From Anodontia alba (lineage: Eukaryota; Mollusca; Bivalvia; Lucinida; Lucinidae), in assembly GCA_964016985.1 (NCBI GenBank), contig OZ024827.1, positions 57,331,507 to 57,395,506 of the forward strand: DNA of 64,000 nucleotides, in the 5' to 3' direction. Below are positions 19,652 to 30,810 of the stretch, in pieces; position 1 is the stretch's first letter, and each line of letters opens with the position of its first letter. Under the pieces are notes generated by a model. That model saw only the letters and a list, made by a program, of their open reading frames with translations. It ran no database searches and was not told the DNA's origin. The position numbers and the translations under genes were made by a program.

Positions 19652-20893
19652 TTAATCCTTTTGTTTTCTCTGAGACTGCAAGAACATGGAGGAGTCAGTC
19701 TCTAACTCCATGTTCTCAAGGGAATCGAACCGATTGACCAACTTGATCGGATCGGCCGACGCCCCTTTACTATATGGATTTGGTGCTTTATCTTTATCTT
19801 TTTCTTTTCCATTTTTTTCTTTCTGGTCAGCTGTCCTGGACCTGGATCTCTGTTGTGATCCACTTGTTTTAGTCGGCTGTGTTTGTGAACTGTTTTGAGA
19901 TTTTGTTGGTGGTCTAGACTGATGAGTAGATGTGGGTTTAGGTTTTACAGTAGGAGTAATAACTTTTGAATTTGCTTTGATGACAGAATCTTTTTCGTTG
20001 AACTGGGTATAACTTTCTTTGGTTTCAGGTTTAGTGTTTAGGGATTGAACAACTTTTGCAAAGGTGATTTCAGGTTGATTTTCTTGAATCTTTTTGGCTT
20101 CCAAATAAGTGATTTTTTGTGTAACTTTAATTTTCATGATTTCTTTCTCTTTTTTCCAAATTTCACACTGATTTGATTTTGATTGATGGTTTTTGTGACA
20201 GTTCACACACTTGGCTTCATTTTTACAAGCATTTGTAGGGTGATCAAATTCACCCATACCACATTTTTCACATACTGATCCAGGTGCTTCCGGACAGCCG
20301 TTTTCATGATGTCCAAACCTCTGACAGTTGAAACACCGCAGAGGATTTGGTATGTAGACTTCAACCGGTATAATTCGGTAAAATATTTTTAGTGATTTCG
20401 GTAAAGTTGTGGTGTTGAAAGTTAGTAAAAGTGTATTTGTTTCTATGAAGTTTCCATCTTTTTTAATTTTAAAACGTTTGCAAGCTGTTACTCCTTGTGT
20501 GTTAAGATATTCTGTGATATTTTCTTCAGTTTCATGTTTTAGCATTCTGTCACGGATAATACCTTTGCAACAGTTTAGAGTTTTATGTTCCGTGACAGAG
20601 ACATTAATGTTAAAGAATTTTGTAATTTTCAAGAGATTATCAGTTTGAGATTTTCTGTTAGTTTCGACCAAAAGAGTTCCATTTTTTAACTTTTTTACAT
20701 TTTTTGGAGTGCCTATAATTGATTCTATTTGCTTTTCTATAATGAAAGGTGACAGTGAAGTAATAGGTTTGTCCTCTTTACTCGAAATCACTAAAAATTT
20801 AGCGAAGTTCTCATTAGCTTTGAATGTAAATGTAGTCGGTTGCGTGTCGTCCTCCGAAGAGTCGAACGCCAGAAATCGTTTTCGAGATGCCAT
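19652..20893 (-). CDS. LINE ORF1, intact zinc-knuckle RNA-binding protein (copy B)
   Basis: The 413-residue frame starts MASRKRFLAFDSSEDD; an in-frame upstream ATG at 20938 would add 15 residues but is not conserved in frame in copy D. Residues ~1-180 are of unrecognised fold and contain a likely RNA-binding region. Zinc knuckles: CFNCQRFGHHENGC (187-200), C-x2-C-x6-H-x4-C (208-223) and a third Cys/His cluster (229-243). The tail (~300-413) is rich in Ser, Thr, Pro, Gln, Lys and Arg and ends near SMFLQSQRKQKD. It lies 33 bp upstream of ORF2. Expected role: coats element RNA and delivers it for target-primed reverse transcription. Confidence 0.92.
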   Translation of the reverse strand: MASRKRFLAFDSSEDDTQPTTFTFKANENFAKFLVISSKEDKPITSLSPFIIEKQIESIIGTPKNVKKLKNGTLLVETNRKSQTDNLLKITKFFNINVSVTEHKTLNCCKGIIRDRMLKHETEENITEYLNTQGVTACKRFKIKKDGNFIETNTLLLTFNTTTLPKSLKIFYRIIPVEVYIPNPLRCFNCQRFGHHENGCPEAPGSVCEKCGMGEFDHPTNACKNEAKCVNCHKNHQSKSNQCEIWKKEKEIMKIKVTQKITYLEAKKIQENQPEITFAKVVQSLNTKPETKESYTQFNEKDSVIKANSKVITPTVKPKPTSTHQSRPPTKSQNSSQTQPTKTSGSQQRSRSRTADQKEKNGKEKDKDKAPNPYSKGASADPIKLVNRFDSLENMELETDSSMFLQSQRKQKD

Positions 20894-22204
20894 GGTGATG
20901 AAATTTTTGATTCGATAGCTATGCGCCCCACCCTCCATGGAGCCCTACAAGGGGACGTTTAACAGAAATGGATCTCCTATTTCTAACGTCAAGGCTACAT
21001 TGCTATTATACTCGGTGTCAAGATCAGAGTCTTCAGCTCGGCCTCATGCTTAGATGATTTCCCACCTATTCATCTAAATTTCCATAGAAAAATTTATGAA
21101 CAGTTGAGTTCATCCCCCTATCCACAGCCTCCACTCACAGAGGTTTCCGCCAAAGCCCCAATACAAGCCCACCAATTGACCCTTCAGCCGCCGCCCATTG
21201 AAACTCACTTAAAGTTAGAGGAACATGAGAAAAATAAGCCCGGTTTGGTACCATAAAGATACGTATGAAAGAGAGAAAGAAGCTAAGAACAAGTGCGCTT
21301 CTAGAGCTTGGCACGACTGAGCCGATTGATCCAGGCCGGATCTAACCCAGACCGCTCTTCTATCTGAAATAAGGGCCAAAATGATGTGTTGAAAAGCTGG
21401 AGATCCCTGGGCTTTCCTCAATCATCAGGTTCCCCTCTCCCAGCATACGAGACGCCACCCACGGCAAACAGGTGGTTCCTGTTTTAATAGGGGATTACAC
21501 CCTATCCACTACAGAAGGAAAGTGATCTGTAGATTTTATTCCCTACAGACAAGGGAGGCCGAAAACGTCTGGGAAATTGAAAGGTTATTTTTAATATAAA
21601 TTAGGAGATCCATATTTAAAATAAACAGTTTATTAAAGAAAGAGGATTCATTTTGGATTCATTTTTAGTAGAGTCAAACAAACAAGCTGTGTTAGATGAT
21701 ATGTAGCTTTCAAATGATATGTAGCTTTCATACCTTGAAAAACGTTTAGTTTTTTTATCTAACAATAATAAATGCATCTTATTTTTTTAATGTGGAGAAT
21801 GCTAGAGTTCGGAAAAATGACACAAACACAAGACAAACACATATGTTAAATACAGATGAGGTTATAATCTTCGTCCCATGTGCGACCCACGGGCACAGAA
21901 TGATACACAAACAAATGAAGCATGTTAGTAACATGAGATAGGAAAGGTTTAAAAGGATAGATCTCGCGAAATTTGTTTTTTCCAATTTAAGATGCATTTC
22001 AATAAATGAATTTTATATTCTGGAATTATACCGGTTGAACGGACGGTTGCTCTGTTATGTTAGGGGTTTTACCCAACTGCCACAGAAGCGGAAGGCAGCC
22101 ACCTATTTCGAGGGCCCGGGTGGTCACGGGCGGCCTCTTTTAGCCGGCTCGTACGTCACGCAGAGGGTACGTCTGGCCTATTCTAAGCCCGGGACCAGCA
22201 CGGG
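20894..22204 (-). promoter_or_regulatory. 5' leader of LINE copy B
   Basis: This is the conserved leader, very similar to copy D (8403-9726). It contains the hydrophobic upstream ORF at 21779-21997, which encodes MHLKLEKTNFARS and differs from copy D by about one residue. Promoter activity is inferred from its conservation, not seen. Confidence 0.5.
21779..21997 (-). CDS. small hydrophobic upstream ORF in LINE leader (copy B)
   Basis: A 72-codon ATG-initiated frame is almost identical to that at 9292-9510. It has a hydrophobic Cys/Leu/Ile-rich centre and a second hydrophobic stretch. No known family is recognised, and translation is unproven. Confidence 0.35.
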   Translation of the reverse strand: MHLKLEKTNFARSILLNLSYLMLLTCFICLCIILCPWVAHGTKIITSSVFNICVCLVFVSFFRTLAFSTLKK

Positions 22205-24310
22205 ACCTAAAATAGGAGATGATTGGGATAAGAAAAAAATAGGATCACCTATTTTTTCATGAGGAATCAAAACATGAAATTTCAAAACATTAGCATACAT
22301 GGTTCTAAACTTATGCTATACACAATAAAGCAACGACATTAAATGGCCCGAAATTTCGAAGGGCCATAACTCCAACATTTCATTTAATTGGTTCAAAATT
22401 TAATCAGGTGATCTCCTCCTCAATCCCAATCAGTATACCAAATATCATGGCTCTAGCTTAAATACTTTTTTGAGATATCTTGCTGAAAAAGTCAAAATGC
22501 CTAGAACTACAAAGGGCCATAACTACATCAATTTTTCATGGAATTCCCTAAAAAACAAACCAGGTAATCTCCACATCATCCCCAATCAGCATATAATATT
22601 TCAAGACCCTAGCTTAAGTGCTTTTCGAGAAATCTTGCTGACAAGGTCAAAATGAGCAGAACTGCAAAGGGCCGTAACTTTATCAATATTTTCATGGAAT
22701 TCTCTCAAAATATAATCGGGTAATGTACACATCATTCCCACTCACTGTATCGAATTTCAAGAACCCAGCTTAAATACTTTTCAAGATATCTTGCTCACAA
22801 GATTTAATTCTGTTTTTTTTTCAAAGGGGCATAACTTTAAATAAACATGCTAGACAAGAAACAAAATACGGGTTGGCTATTTTTTCATTTGGAACCCAAA
22901 TATAAAATTTCAAAACCCTAGCGTGCAGGGTTCTTAAGATATGGCATGCACAAAAAAAGCTTGATGAACGGACAAACAGTCGGATGGACAAATGTAGGCA
23001 AAATAATATGCCCGATCAATTTCATTGGAAATTGGGGGCATAATCAGGTCATCTACTCATCGCTACCAATCTATTCATCAAGTTTCAAGGCTCCAGCTTC
23101 AATAGTTTTTGAGATATTTTGTTCACAAAGGAGACATGCCCAAATTTACAAAGGGCCATTACTTATGAAATATTTTTCAGAATTTACAAAAAAATTAATC
23201 AGGTCATCTACTCATCATTACCAATCAATTCACCAAGTTTCAAGTCTCTAGCTCTAATAGTTTTTGAGATATTTTGCTGACAAGATAAAAATGCCCAAAA
23301 TAACAAAGGGGCATAACTCAAGAAGTATACTTCAAAATTTCTTCAAAAGTTAATCAGGTTGTCTACTCATCACTACCAGTCTATTCATCAAGTGTCAAGG
23401 CTCTAGTTCCAACAGTTTCTGAGATATTTTGCTGACAAGGTAAAATTGCCCAAAATTACAAAGGGCCATAACTCATGAAGTATTTTTCAGAATTTCTTCA
23501 AAAATTAATCAGGTCATCTACTCATCACTACAAATCTATTTACTAAGTTTCAAGGCTCTAGCTCTAACAGTTTTTGAGATATTTTGCTGACAAGATAAAA
23601 TGCCTAAAATTACAAAGGGCCATAACTCATGAAGTATTTTTCAGAATTTCTTCAAAAATTAATCAGGTCATCTACACATCACTACAAATCCATTTACTAA
23701 GTTTCAAGGCTCAAGCTCTAACAGTTTTTGAGATATTTTGCTGACAAGGTAAAAATGCCCAAAATTACAAAGGGCCATAAATCAAAAGGCATTTTTCAAA
23801 ATTTCTTCAAAAGTTAATCAGGTTATCTACTCATCACTACCAGTCTATCCATTAAGTTTCAAGGCTCTAGCTCCAACAGTTTTTGAGATATTTTGCTGAC
23901 AAGATAAAAATGCCCAAAATTACAAAGGGCCATAAATCAAAAGGCATTTTTCAAAATTTCTTCAAAAGTTAATCAGGTTATCTACTCATCACTACCAGTC
24001 TATTCATCAAGTTTCAAGGCTCTAGCTTTAATAGTTTTTGAGATATTTTGCTGACAAGATTGCATCCATATTTTTTCAAAGGGCCATAACTCAGAAAAGG
24101 GGCATAATCCTGTCAAGAAAAAAAATACGTGTCAGCTATTTTTTCATGAGGAATCCATATTTGAAATTTCAAAACAGTAGCATTCACGGTTTTAAAGTTA
24201 TGCTATGCATCAAAAAGCGTGACGAACGGACGGACGGACGGACGGACGGAAGGACGAACAACCCAGAAGCAATATGCCCCTCCAACTTCTTTGAAGTTGG
24301 GGGCATAATA
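22205..24310 (-). mobile_element. multimeric minisatellite-type (Pearl/Helentron-like) element
   Basis: Core units of ~150-160 bp carry the phrase AAAGGGCCATAACT and TTTTGAGATATTTTGCTGAC (for example near 23154, 23305, 23459, 23616, 23768, 23927). The array is punctuated by three ~170-200 bp end modules (about 22205-22370, 22835-23045, 24105-24310), each with CTATTTTTTCAT and a hairpin of the form ATGCCC...GGGCAT. The last has (GGAC)n at 24230-24260, and the hairpin arms differ in sequence but still pair. Placing the microsatellite end first makes it minus-strand. It is non-coding. A lone related unit in the opposite orientation is at 35330-35490. Confidence 0.65.
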
Positions 24311-25294
24311 ATCAAATAAATAGATAGAATAGTGAATAAGAAAATATATATATACTCTTTACTGGGCATTCAGACTTCATGGAGCTAAATTATACATTAT
24401 GTGGTACAACATTTTATCCTTTTCATATAATTTTCTTTGTTTCTTTTATTTATTTATTTATTTAAATAAAGCATTTTGCATATACAAAGAATAACTTACC
24501 TTAAAATATATATATCCCGATGCAAATATTATATGATCCGATTTAGCTGACCAAACGATATTTATGGTATGTACACAGACATACATGAATAAACGCAGTA
24601 ATTGGCACATTCATGCAGAACTGTTATCTTCACCTGCTAAGGTGGCTGACTAAAATTTATTACCCGTGAAAACTATTTATCAATTTTTTATTAATCGCCG
24701 GTAGTATGCTGTGTGGTGAAATCATTTCTGAATCTCTATAAAATATGTAGCATATCACCCTACCTTTTTCTTTTCCTTTCCATGACATTCTGTTAGCTTT
24801 GTCGAGGCAACGGGGGGATAAAATGTGCATCTCGCCAGGGCGACGTCGCATTCTTGTCTGATAGTTGTAGAATGTTGTTCTCATTGGAAGATGTGACTTG
24901 AGGGGTAGGATAGGGGAAGGGAGAACTTTTTAACTAGTGTTTTAAACTCCTTATTTCATAGTTCGATGGTACACTGTGGGTCAGCTATTTTTTCGTGGCG
25001 AGAAATTCCCGCGTCTGATTTCCGTTTTTTTCTTTTTTTTTAATATTATTGTCGCGGGGGCTTCTCGCACGCGAAAAACGTTAGTTAGTTTCTGGTATTG
25101 ACGTGTACTTTTAAAGGAACCCAATATGTTTGTACATGTAATTGTCGTAAACAGAAATGAACATCAATTTATAGTATTATAAACATGTATGTCACACAGG
25201 CGAATGGATCATTGGTGCTTGATTTTAACCTTATGTTTGTCAGTTTACCACATATACTTATGTAACAAATAATCTGTCTGTACATGTATTTAAT
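24311..25294. other. non-coding stretch with an imperfect inverted repeat
   Basis: No gene is seen. A (TTTA)n run lies near 24447-24471. An inverted repeat with 16-nt arms, GCGAGAAattCCCGCG (24998-25013) and its near-complement at 25053-25068, encloses a T-rich loop. The phrase CAGCTATTTTTTC at 24981 echoes the end modules of the preceding element, so a truncated relative may be present. Confidence 0.45.
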
Positions 25295-25475
25295 TGAGAT
25301 TGTCAGTTGAATAATAAAAATAATAATTTTTAAAACTACTATTATCTGTAGTTTTTAAAAATGTTTCCTGGAGACAAAAGACAGACGGAGAAAACAGTGT
25401 TGTAAAAATTAAAATGTCGTTATAATTTGCTTTGAGTCCACGACAGTTCCACTGAAGAATCGATTTTTTATGCAT
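25295..25475 (-). pseudogene. LINE ORF2 N-terminal fragment (copy A)
   Basis: The frame starts MHKKSILQWNCRGLKANYND, homologous to the endonuclease start of copies B and D, and keeps the QET motif. It is lost after about 55 codons, where similarity to the family ends near 25295. Confidence 0.85.
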
Positions 25476-25499
25476 GATGAATGGAGAGATGATTTAAAA

Positions 25500-26692
25500 C
25501 AAGGAACTTAATCCTTTTGTTTTCTCTGAGACTGCGAGACGACGCCCCTTTACTATAAGGATTGGGTCCTTTCTCTTTATCTTTTTGTTTTTCTTTTCCA
25601 TTTTTTTCTTTTTGAGTCAGCTGTCCTGGACCTGGATCTCTGTTGTGATCCACTTGCTTTATTCGGATGTGTTTGTGAACTGCTTTGAGATGAAGGTTTT
25701 GTTTGTGGTCTAGACTGATAGGTAGATGCAGGTTTAGGTTTTGGAGTAGCAGTAATGATTTTTTAATTTGGTTGAATGACAGAATCTTTTCCATTAAACT
25801 GAGTAGATGTTTCTTTTGTTTCAGGTTTGGTATTTAGGGATTGAACAACTTCTGCGAAGGTAATTTCAGGTTGGTTTTCTTGATTTTTTTTAGCTTCTAA
25901 ATAGGTGATTTTTTGTGTTACTTTAATTTTCATAATTTCTTTCTCTTTTTTCAAAATTTCACACTGACTTGATTTTGACAAGCGATTTTTGTTGCAGTTC
26001 ACGCACGTGGGTTCGTTTTTACAAGCATGTGTAGGGTGATCAAAATCACCTATACCACATTTTTCACAGACTGATCCATCTGGTTCAGGACAGCTGTTCT
26101 CATGATGTCCAAACCTCTGGCAGTTGAAACACCGCAGAGGATTTGGAATGTAGACTTCAACCGGTATAATTCTGTAAAAAAATTTTTTAATGATTTAGGT
26201 AAAGAAGTGGTGTTGAATGTTAATAATAATGTATTTGTTTCTATCAGGTTTCCGTCTTTTTTTATTCTGAAACGTTTGCAAGCTATTACTCTTTGTTGTT
26301 TGACATACTCAGTGATATTTTCTTCAGTTTCATGCTTTAGCATTCTGTCATGGATAATACCTTTAAACTGTTGAGTGTTTTATGTTCCGTGACAGTGACA
26401 TTTAGCTTAAAGAATTTTGTAATTTTTAAGAGATTTTCAGATTGACTTTTTCGATTGGTTTCAACTAAAAGTGTTCCGTTTTTTATTTTTTTGGCGTTTT
26501 TTTGGGGTACCAATTATGGATTTAATCTATTTTTTCTATTATAAATGATGACAATGATGTTATTTGTTTTTCTTCTTTACTCTGAATTACAAAAAACTTT
26601 GCGAAGTTTTCGTTTGCTTTGAATGTAAATGTCAACGGTTGCGTTTCGTCCTCCGAAGAGTCGAACGCTAGAAATCGTTTTCGAGAGGTCAT
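25500..26692 (-). pseudogene. LINE ORF1 remnant (copy A)
   Basis: The homologous ORF1 begins MTSRKRFLAFDSSEDE at 26692. Frameshifts and stops split it into pieces visible at about 26343-26050 and 26002-25763 (with the CCHC knuckle region between them) and 25794-25500 (Arg/Lys/Ser tail). It is too broken to be translated. Confidence 0.85.
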
Positions 26693-27577
26693 GGTGATGA
26701 AGTTTTTGATTCGATAGCTATGCCACCCTCCATGGAGCCCTACAAGGGGACGTTTAACAGAAATGGATCTCCTATTTCTAACGCCAAGGCTACATTGCTA
26801 TTATACTCGGTGTCAAGATCAGAGTCTTCAGCTCGGCCTCATGTTTATATGACTCCCCACCTATTCATCTAAATTTCCAATGAAACATTTATGAACAGTT
26901 GGGTTCATCCCCACTAACCACATCCGTGCTCTCATAGAGGTTTCCGCCAAAGCCCCAATACAAGCCCATCAATTGACCCATCAGCCGCCGCCCATTGAAA
27001 CTCACTAAAGTTAGAGGAATGAGAGAAAAATAAGCCGGTTGGTACCATAAAGTTACGTATGAAAGAGAGAAAGAAGCTAAGAACAAGTTGTGCGCTTCTA
27101 GAGCTTGGCACGACTGTGCCGATTGATCCAGGCCGGATCTAGCCCAAACCGCTCTTCTATCTGAAATAAGGGCCAAAATGATGTGTTGAAAAGCTGGAGA
27201 TCCCTGGGCTTTCCTCAATCATCAGGTTCCCCTCTCCCAGCATACGAGACGCCACCCACGGCAAACAGGTGGTTCCTGTTTTAATAGGGAATTACACCCT
27301 ATCTACTACAGAAGGAAAGTGATCTGTAAATTTTATTCCCTACAGACAAGGGAGGCCTAAAACGTCTGGGTAATTTAAAAGTTAATTTTATCATTAGGAG
27401 ATACAAGTTGATAAAATTTAGATTAAAAGTTTTGTTAATTAAAAGAATTCAATTTTAATTAAGAGAGTCAAACAAACAAGTTGTGTTAGATGATATGTAG
27501 CTTTCATATGATATGTAGCTATTGATTATTAGTTGATTTTCTTTGCAACAAAACAGCTAGTTTCTTACCTAACAATA

Positions 27578-27814
27578 TTAAATGCATCTTCTACATTCTA
27601 ATGTGGAGAATGCTAGAGTTCGGATAAATGACACAAACACAAGACAAACACAAATGTTAAATACAGACGAGATTATAATCTTCGTCCCATGTGCGACCCA
27701 CGGGCACAAGATGATGCACAAACAAATGTAGCATGTTAGTAATATGAGATAGGAAAGGTTTAAAAGGACAGATCTCGCGAAATTTATTTTTATGTTTTCC
27801 AATTTAAGATGCAT
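27578..27814 (-). CDS. small hydrophobic upstream ORF in LINE leader (copy A)
   Basis: The frame starting MHLKLENIKINFARS is homologous to those at 9292-9510 and 21779-21997 and still open despite the decay of ORF1 and ORF2 here. An in-frame upstream ATG exists at 27847. A 6-nt insertion preserves the frame, but the C-terminus differs. Coding status is uncertain. Confidence 0.3.
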   Translation of the reverse strand: MHLKLENIKINFARSVLLNLSYLILLTCYICLCIILCPWVAHGTKIIISSVFNICVCLVFVSFIRTLAFSTLECRRCI

Positions 27815-28072
27815 TTCAATAAATTTAATTTTCTTGTCTGAAATCATACCGGTTGAACGGATGATAGCTCTGTAATGTTATGGGGTTTACCCAACTGCCA
27901 CAGTAGCGGAAGGCAGCCACCTATTTCAAGGGCCCGGGTGGTCACGGACAGCCTCTTTTAGACGGCTTGTACGTCACGCAGAGGGTACGTCTGGCCTATT
28001 CTATACCCGGGCCCAGCACGAGGCGCTGCGGTTTGTGATTGTGGCACTCCCTGGACTTTCTCTTACCTTTTT

Positions 28073-28599
28073 TATCACTATATAGAGAAAAGCTGTCAGA
28101 AACTCGAATTTTCACATTTTAAACAAATATAAACCTATTTTCATTTCAAATGTTATGTTTTCCTGGTTTGAATATCTTCCTCGTTTTCTGAACTTTACAA
28201 TGGTTTATAATTTGTTTATATTAATTTCGGTCTTTTTGCTTCCCGAGATTCCCGAAAATCGGAGTTGGACTCTATCAGTGTGAACGAAATAGCAGCTGAT
28301 TTTTTCTAAGTCCGAATGCACATATGGCTTATATGATATTATGATAGTCAAAATGCATCAAAGTCATTTTTTGTTTTGTTTTATTACAATTATCAGGAAT
28401 TTTGAATTCAATATTATACTTTTGCAGGCGAGATGAATATTTCTCAAAAGAACTATCCTTCTGTTTTTTATTTATTTATTTTTACTTCAACAAACTGTAT
28501 TTCAAAGATATAATCCTAATTATGTCTAAGCATATCATTTCGATTCTTAATGACCTTAAGTTAAATTTTCTTTAATCTAATAAATCAAACAATAGGTTG
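28073..28599. other. AT-rich sequence, nothing recognised
   Basis: No open frame with recognisable homology and no clear repeat of another part of the window. Confidence 0.4.
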
Positions 28600-28875
28600 T
28601 CATCACGAAATGTTATATATATAGATATGGTAACAATGGGGTTTACAGGGGTAAACATTGTTTTTCTTATTTCTGCTGAAAAACATAGTTTGCAGTACTT
28701 GTTAGAACCGCATCGGTAAAGTGGTTCTAATGAGTACCCACAATCTATATTTGAGCAGAAATATGAAAAAAAATATCAGAATTTTTATCTGAAAACTTTC
28801 AGTTTTTGGTGGTGAAATTTTCAATATATATTTGAAAAGGCGTGTTTTCGTAATGTATACTTTAGGACATTAATA
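28600..28875 (+). repeat. dispersed repeat P, copy 2
   Basis: A diverged copy of the repeat at 12775-13065. It keeps the central hairpin (AGAACCGC...GTGGTTCT, near 28704-28728), the ATGAAAAA..ATATC..AATTTTT..ATCTGAAAA stretch and the end GGCGTGTTTTCGTAATG. Stem pairing is preserved by G-U exchanges. Confidence 0.5.
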
Positions 28876-29130
28876 AAATAAACACAAACATCTTTTGAAT
28901 GTTTATTTTTGCACCCGTCAGTAATTACAGCATTTAATTATTTTGCAAAATTAGTTAAATATTTGACACGAAAAACACACCGGCAGTTGTTTTGATAAGC
29001 CGCATATCAGAGGATTCGTGTAACGAACGCCATCTTCACGCTTTCATTCCGACAGCCATTTTAGAAAATAAAATGGCATTTTCTACTCATCAGATTCTGT
29101 TGGGCCTGTACGTCTGCGTAAGAAAAAAAA

Positions 29131-29190
29131 TATCCATCCATCCGTCCGTCCGTCCATCCATCCTTCCTTCCTTCCTTCCCTTTCCTTTCC
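29131..29190. repeat. (CCAT/CCGT/CCTT)n microsatellite
   Basis: A compound tetranucleotide run moves from CCAT to CCGT to CCTT units. It follows an A-rich stretch AAAAAAAATAT, resembling but not matching the LINE tail. Confidence 0.85.
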
Positions 29191-29400
29191 TTCGTTCTTT
29201 GCAAATAGACGATCTACCTTTATCACGTGCGCATTCAGATGGGATACTGGCCTCGAGAAGAACAGGTAAATGCGTCTGCTGAAGGTAATCTTATCGATAA
29301 TCTCTGCAAGCAAATAACTGCAGTCAAAAATTTGGCTTATTTTGCGGACATGACACGCTTAATTTCCTTCACCAAACCGCAAGATATATTCAACATGTTA

Positions 29401-30157
29401 TGCGAAAATGCAAACTATCATTAGCCTAGTTTCTTTTAATATGTTGATTCTATTTAGTCAAAATGCCACAGTCATTATTGTCCAACTAAATAGTTCCGGT
29501 GTGTTAAATAGGCTTCTCAGTCACCTATAGGTTTCTATCTCGCTCTGCCAAACAGAAATACATCCAGACTGTTGTTACAAAATAAGAAACTCAACCAAGT
29601 GAGATGAAGTTCTCTATCAAGTAAAAAGTTGGCCAGTTGTCTAGAACATTTGATGTGGTTGTAACGAACACACACAGTCTGCGTCTGAAGCAAATTCAAG
29701 GAAATAGAACAAAATCATTTGTAAAGGGCCAACTTTTTATTTAAAAGAGAACTTAATCCGTGAGAGGTTTGGTTGAGTTATTATTGGGTTGAATGTTGTT
29801 TTTATAGTAACTGTCCGTTTGGCTTTCTGCTAGTGATGTTTCCATTAGGGTCTAGTTATTTCGTGTTTGTGTTTCTTTCCCTTTGATGTCTCTGATGGGA
29901 GGTGTGGGATAATTTTATCGATTCCTGATCATTGCCTTCTCTTCTATTTTGCTTGTGAGCTTTCTTCAGCAACTTCAATTCACTACTTTGTCTGGATGTA
30001 TTTCTGTATGACAGAGCAAGATAAATACCTATGGATGACTGAGAAGCCCATTTAACACATCGAAAATATTTTATTGGACTATAATGACTGTTGCATTTGA
30101 CTAAATAGGATCAACATATGAAAAGAAACCAGGCTAACGATCGTTTGCAGTTTCGCA
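29401..30157. mobile_element. 757-bp foldback (MITE-like) element flanked by TA
   Basis: The ends are long inverted repeats, 29401-29569 and 29990-30157, beginning TGCGAAAATGCAAAC and TGCGAAACTGCAAAC on opposite strands, roughly 80-85% matched over ~170 bp. An inner pair of inverted segments (about 29590-29642 and 29728-29784) shares AAAAAGTTGGCC. TA dinucleotides flank both ends (29399-29400 and 30158-30159). There is no transposase frame. Long terminal inverted repeats with a TA duplication fit a non-autonomous DNA transposon of the Tc1/mariner type; the superfamily is inferred. Confidence 0.7.
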
Positions 30158-30159
30158 TA

Positions 30160-30798
30160 TGATTGGCATATGATTTGACTTGTGCTTTTGCACGCTGCTT
30201 AGGTGTTGACAAACCACATCGAGTATCCAAACAGATGTATCAGCTGCGACCTTCGAAGAAATCATTTTTACTCTTAGACTATTGATTTTGGCCACAGAAG
30301 CTAGCTAGTCTGGCCACTAGGTAGTTTTCAGTCCTTTAATGTGTTGATTGCTTTCTGTGACTCTGCTGTCAAAGAACATATTCACTGAAAGCAAACTCGT
30401 CTTGGAAAAAGCCCGAAAGAGTCACACGAGATGACCATTTTATCCGTTGTTACCTTGATATTCAGACACGAATTTGCCACTGTGGAAATTTCGATTCAGG
30501 TTTTGAAGACGGAACTCAGTAAATTGTAAGTAAACTTTATATTAATTGTTTCACTTTTAATTACAGTTATTTGATTTTATTCAGATGTTGAAAAAAAAAA
30601 CTAACTTTGCAACAGCTAGGATTGTTTCTACTTGAGGAACAGTATTCGTTAAAGAAATTCGAAGCCGGGCTCGTAAGTATCCATTCGCAGAAGAAACTTT
30701 CATATTAACACGAACTGACATGAGATTGTTCAGTTCGCGTGTCAGAAGACTTGTTACGAACTTTTCACTCTGTTATTCTCAAAGTTGCTACTTTCTTG
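30160..30798. other. no gene recognised
   Basis: The only visible structure is a short hairpin around 30713-30742 (CACGAACTGACA...TCAGTTCGCGTG). Confidence 0.4.
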
Positions 30799-30810
30799 GC
30801 ATCGTTATTG

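Larger units (their letters stand above)
15775..22204 (-). mobile_element. LINE copy B, near full length
   Basis: The layout matches copy D: leader 22204-20894, ORF1 20893-19652 (intact), ORF2 19618-15948 (one frameshift), and a 3' end with hairpin and tail at 15775-15830. The outer hairpin stem changes one base (AGACGCT/AGCATCT), which still pairs as G-U on the sense RNA. It is complementary to copy D in damage: each has one intact ORF. The 5' end lies at CAGCACGG, next to a minisatellite-type element. Confidence 0.9.
25295..28072 (-). mobile_element. LINE copy A, older subfamily, 3' part missing
   Basis: The leader (28072-26693), ORF1 (26692-25500, broken) and the first ~60 codons of ORF2 are present; the rest of ORF2 and the 3' end are absent. 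Loss of the 3' end is unusual for a LINE and implies a later deletion. It is visibly more diverged than B, C and D. Its 5' end extends ~50 bp beyond B and D and ends at ACCTTTTTT, the same terminus as the 0.3 kb repeat at 48368-48691. Confidence 0.85.

Noticed and set aside
29115..29150. AAAAATATCCATCCATCC as a LINE 3' tail
   Set aside because: The conserved hairpin that precedes the tail in the LINE family is absent; a plain microsatellite explains it.
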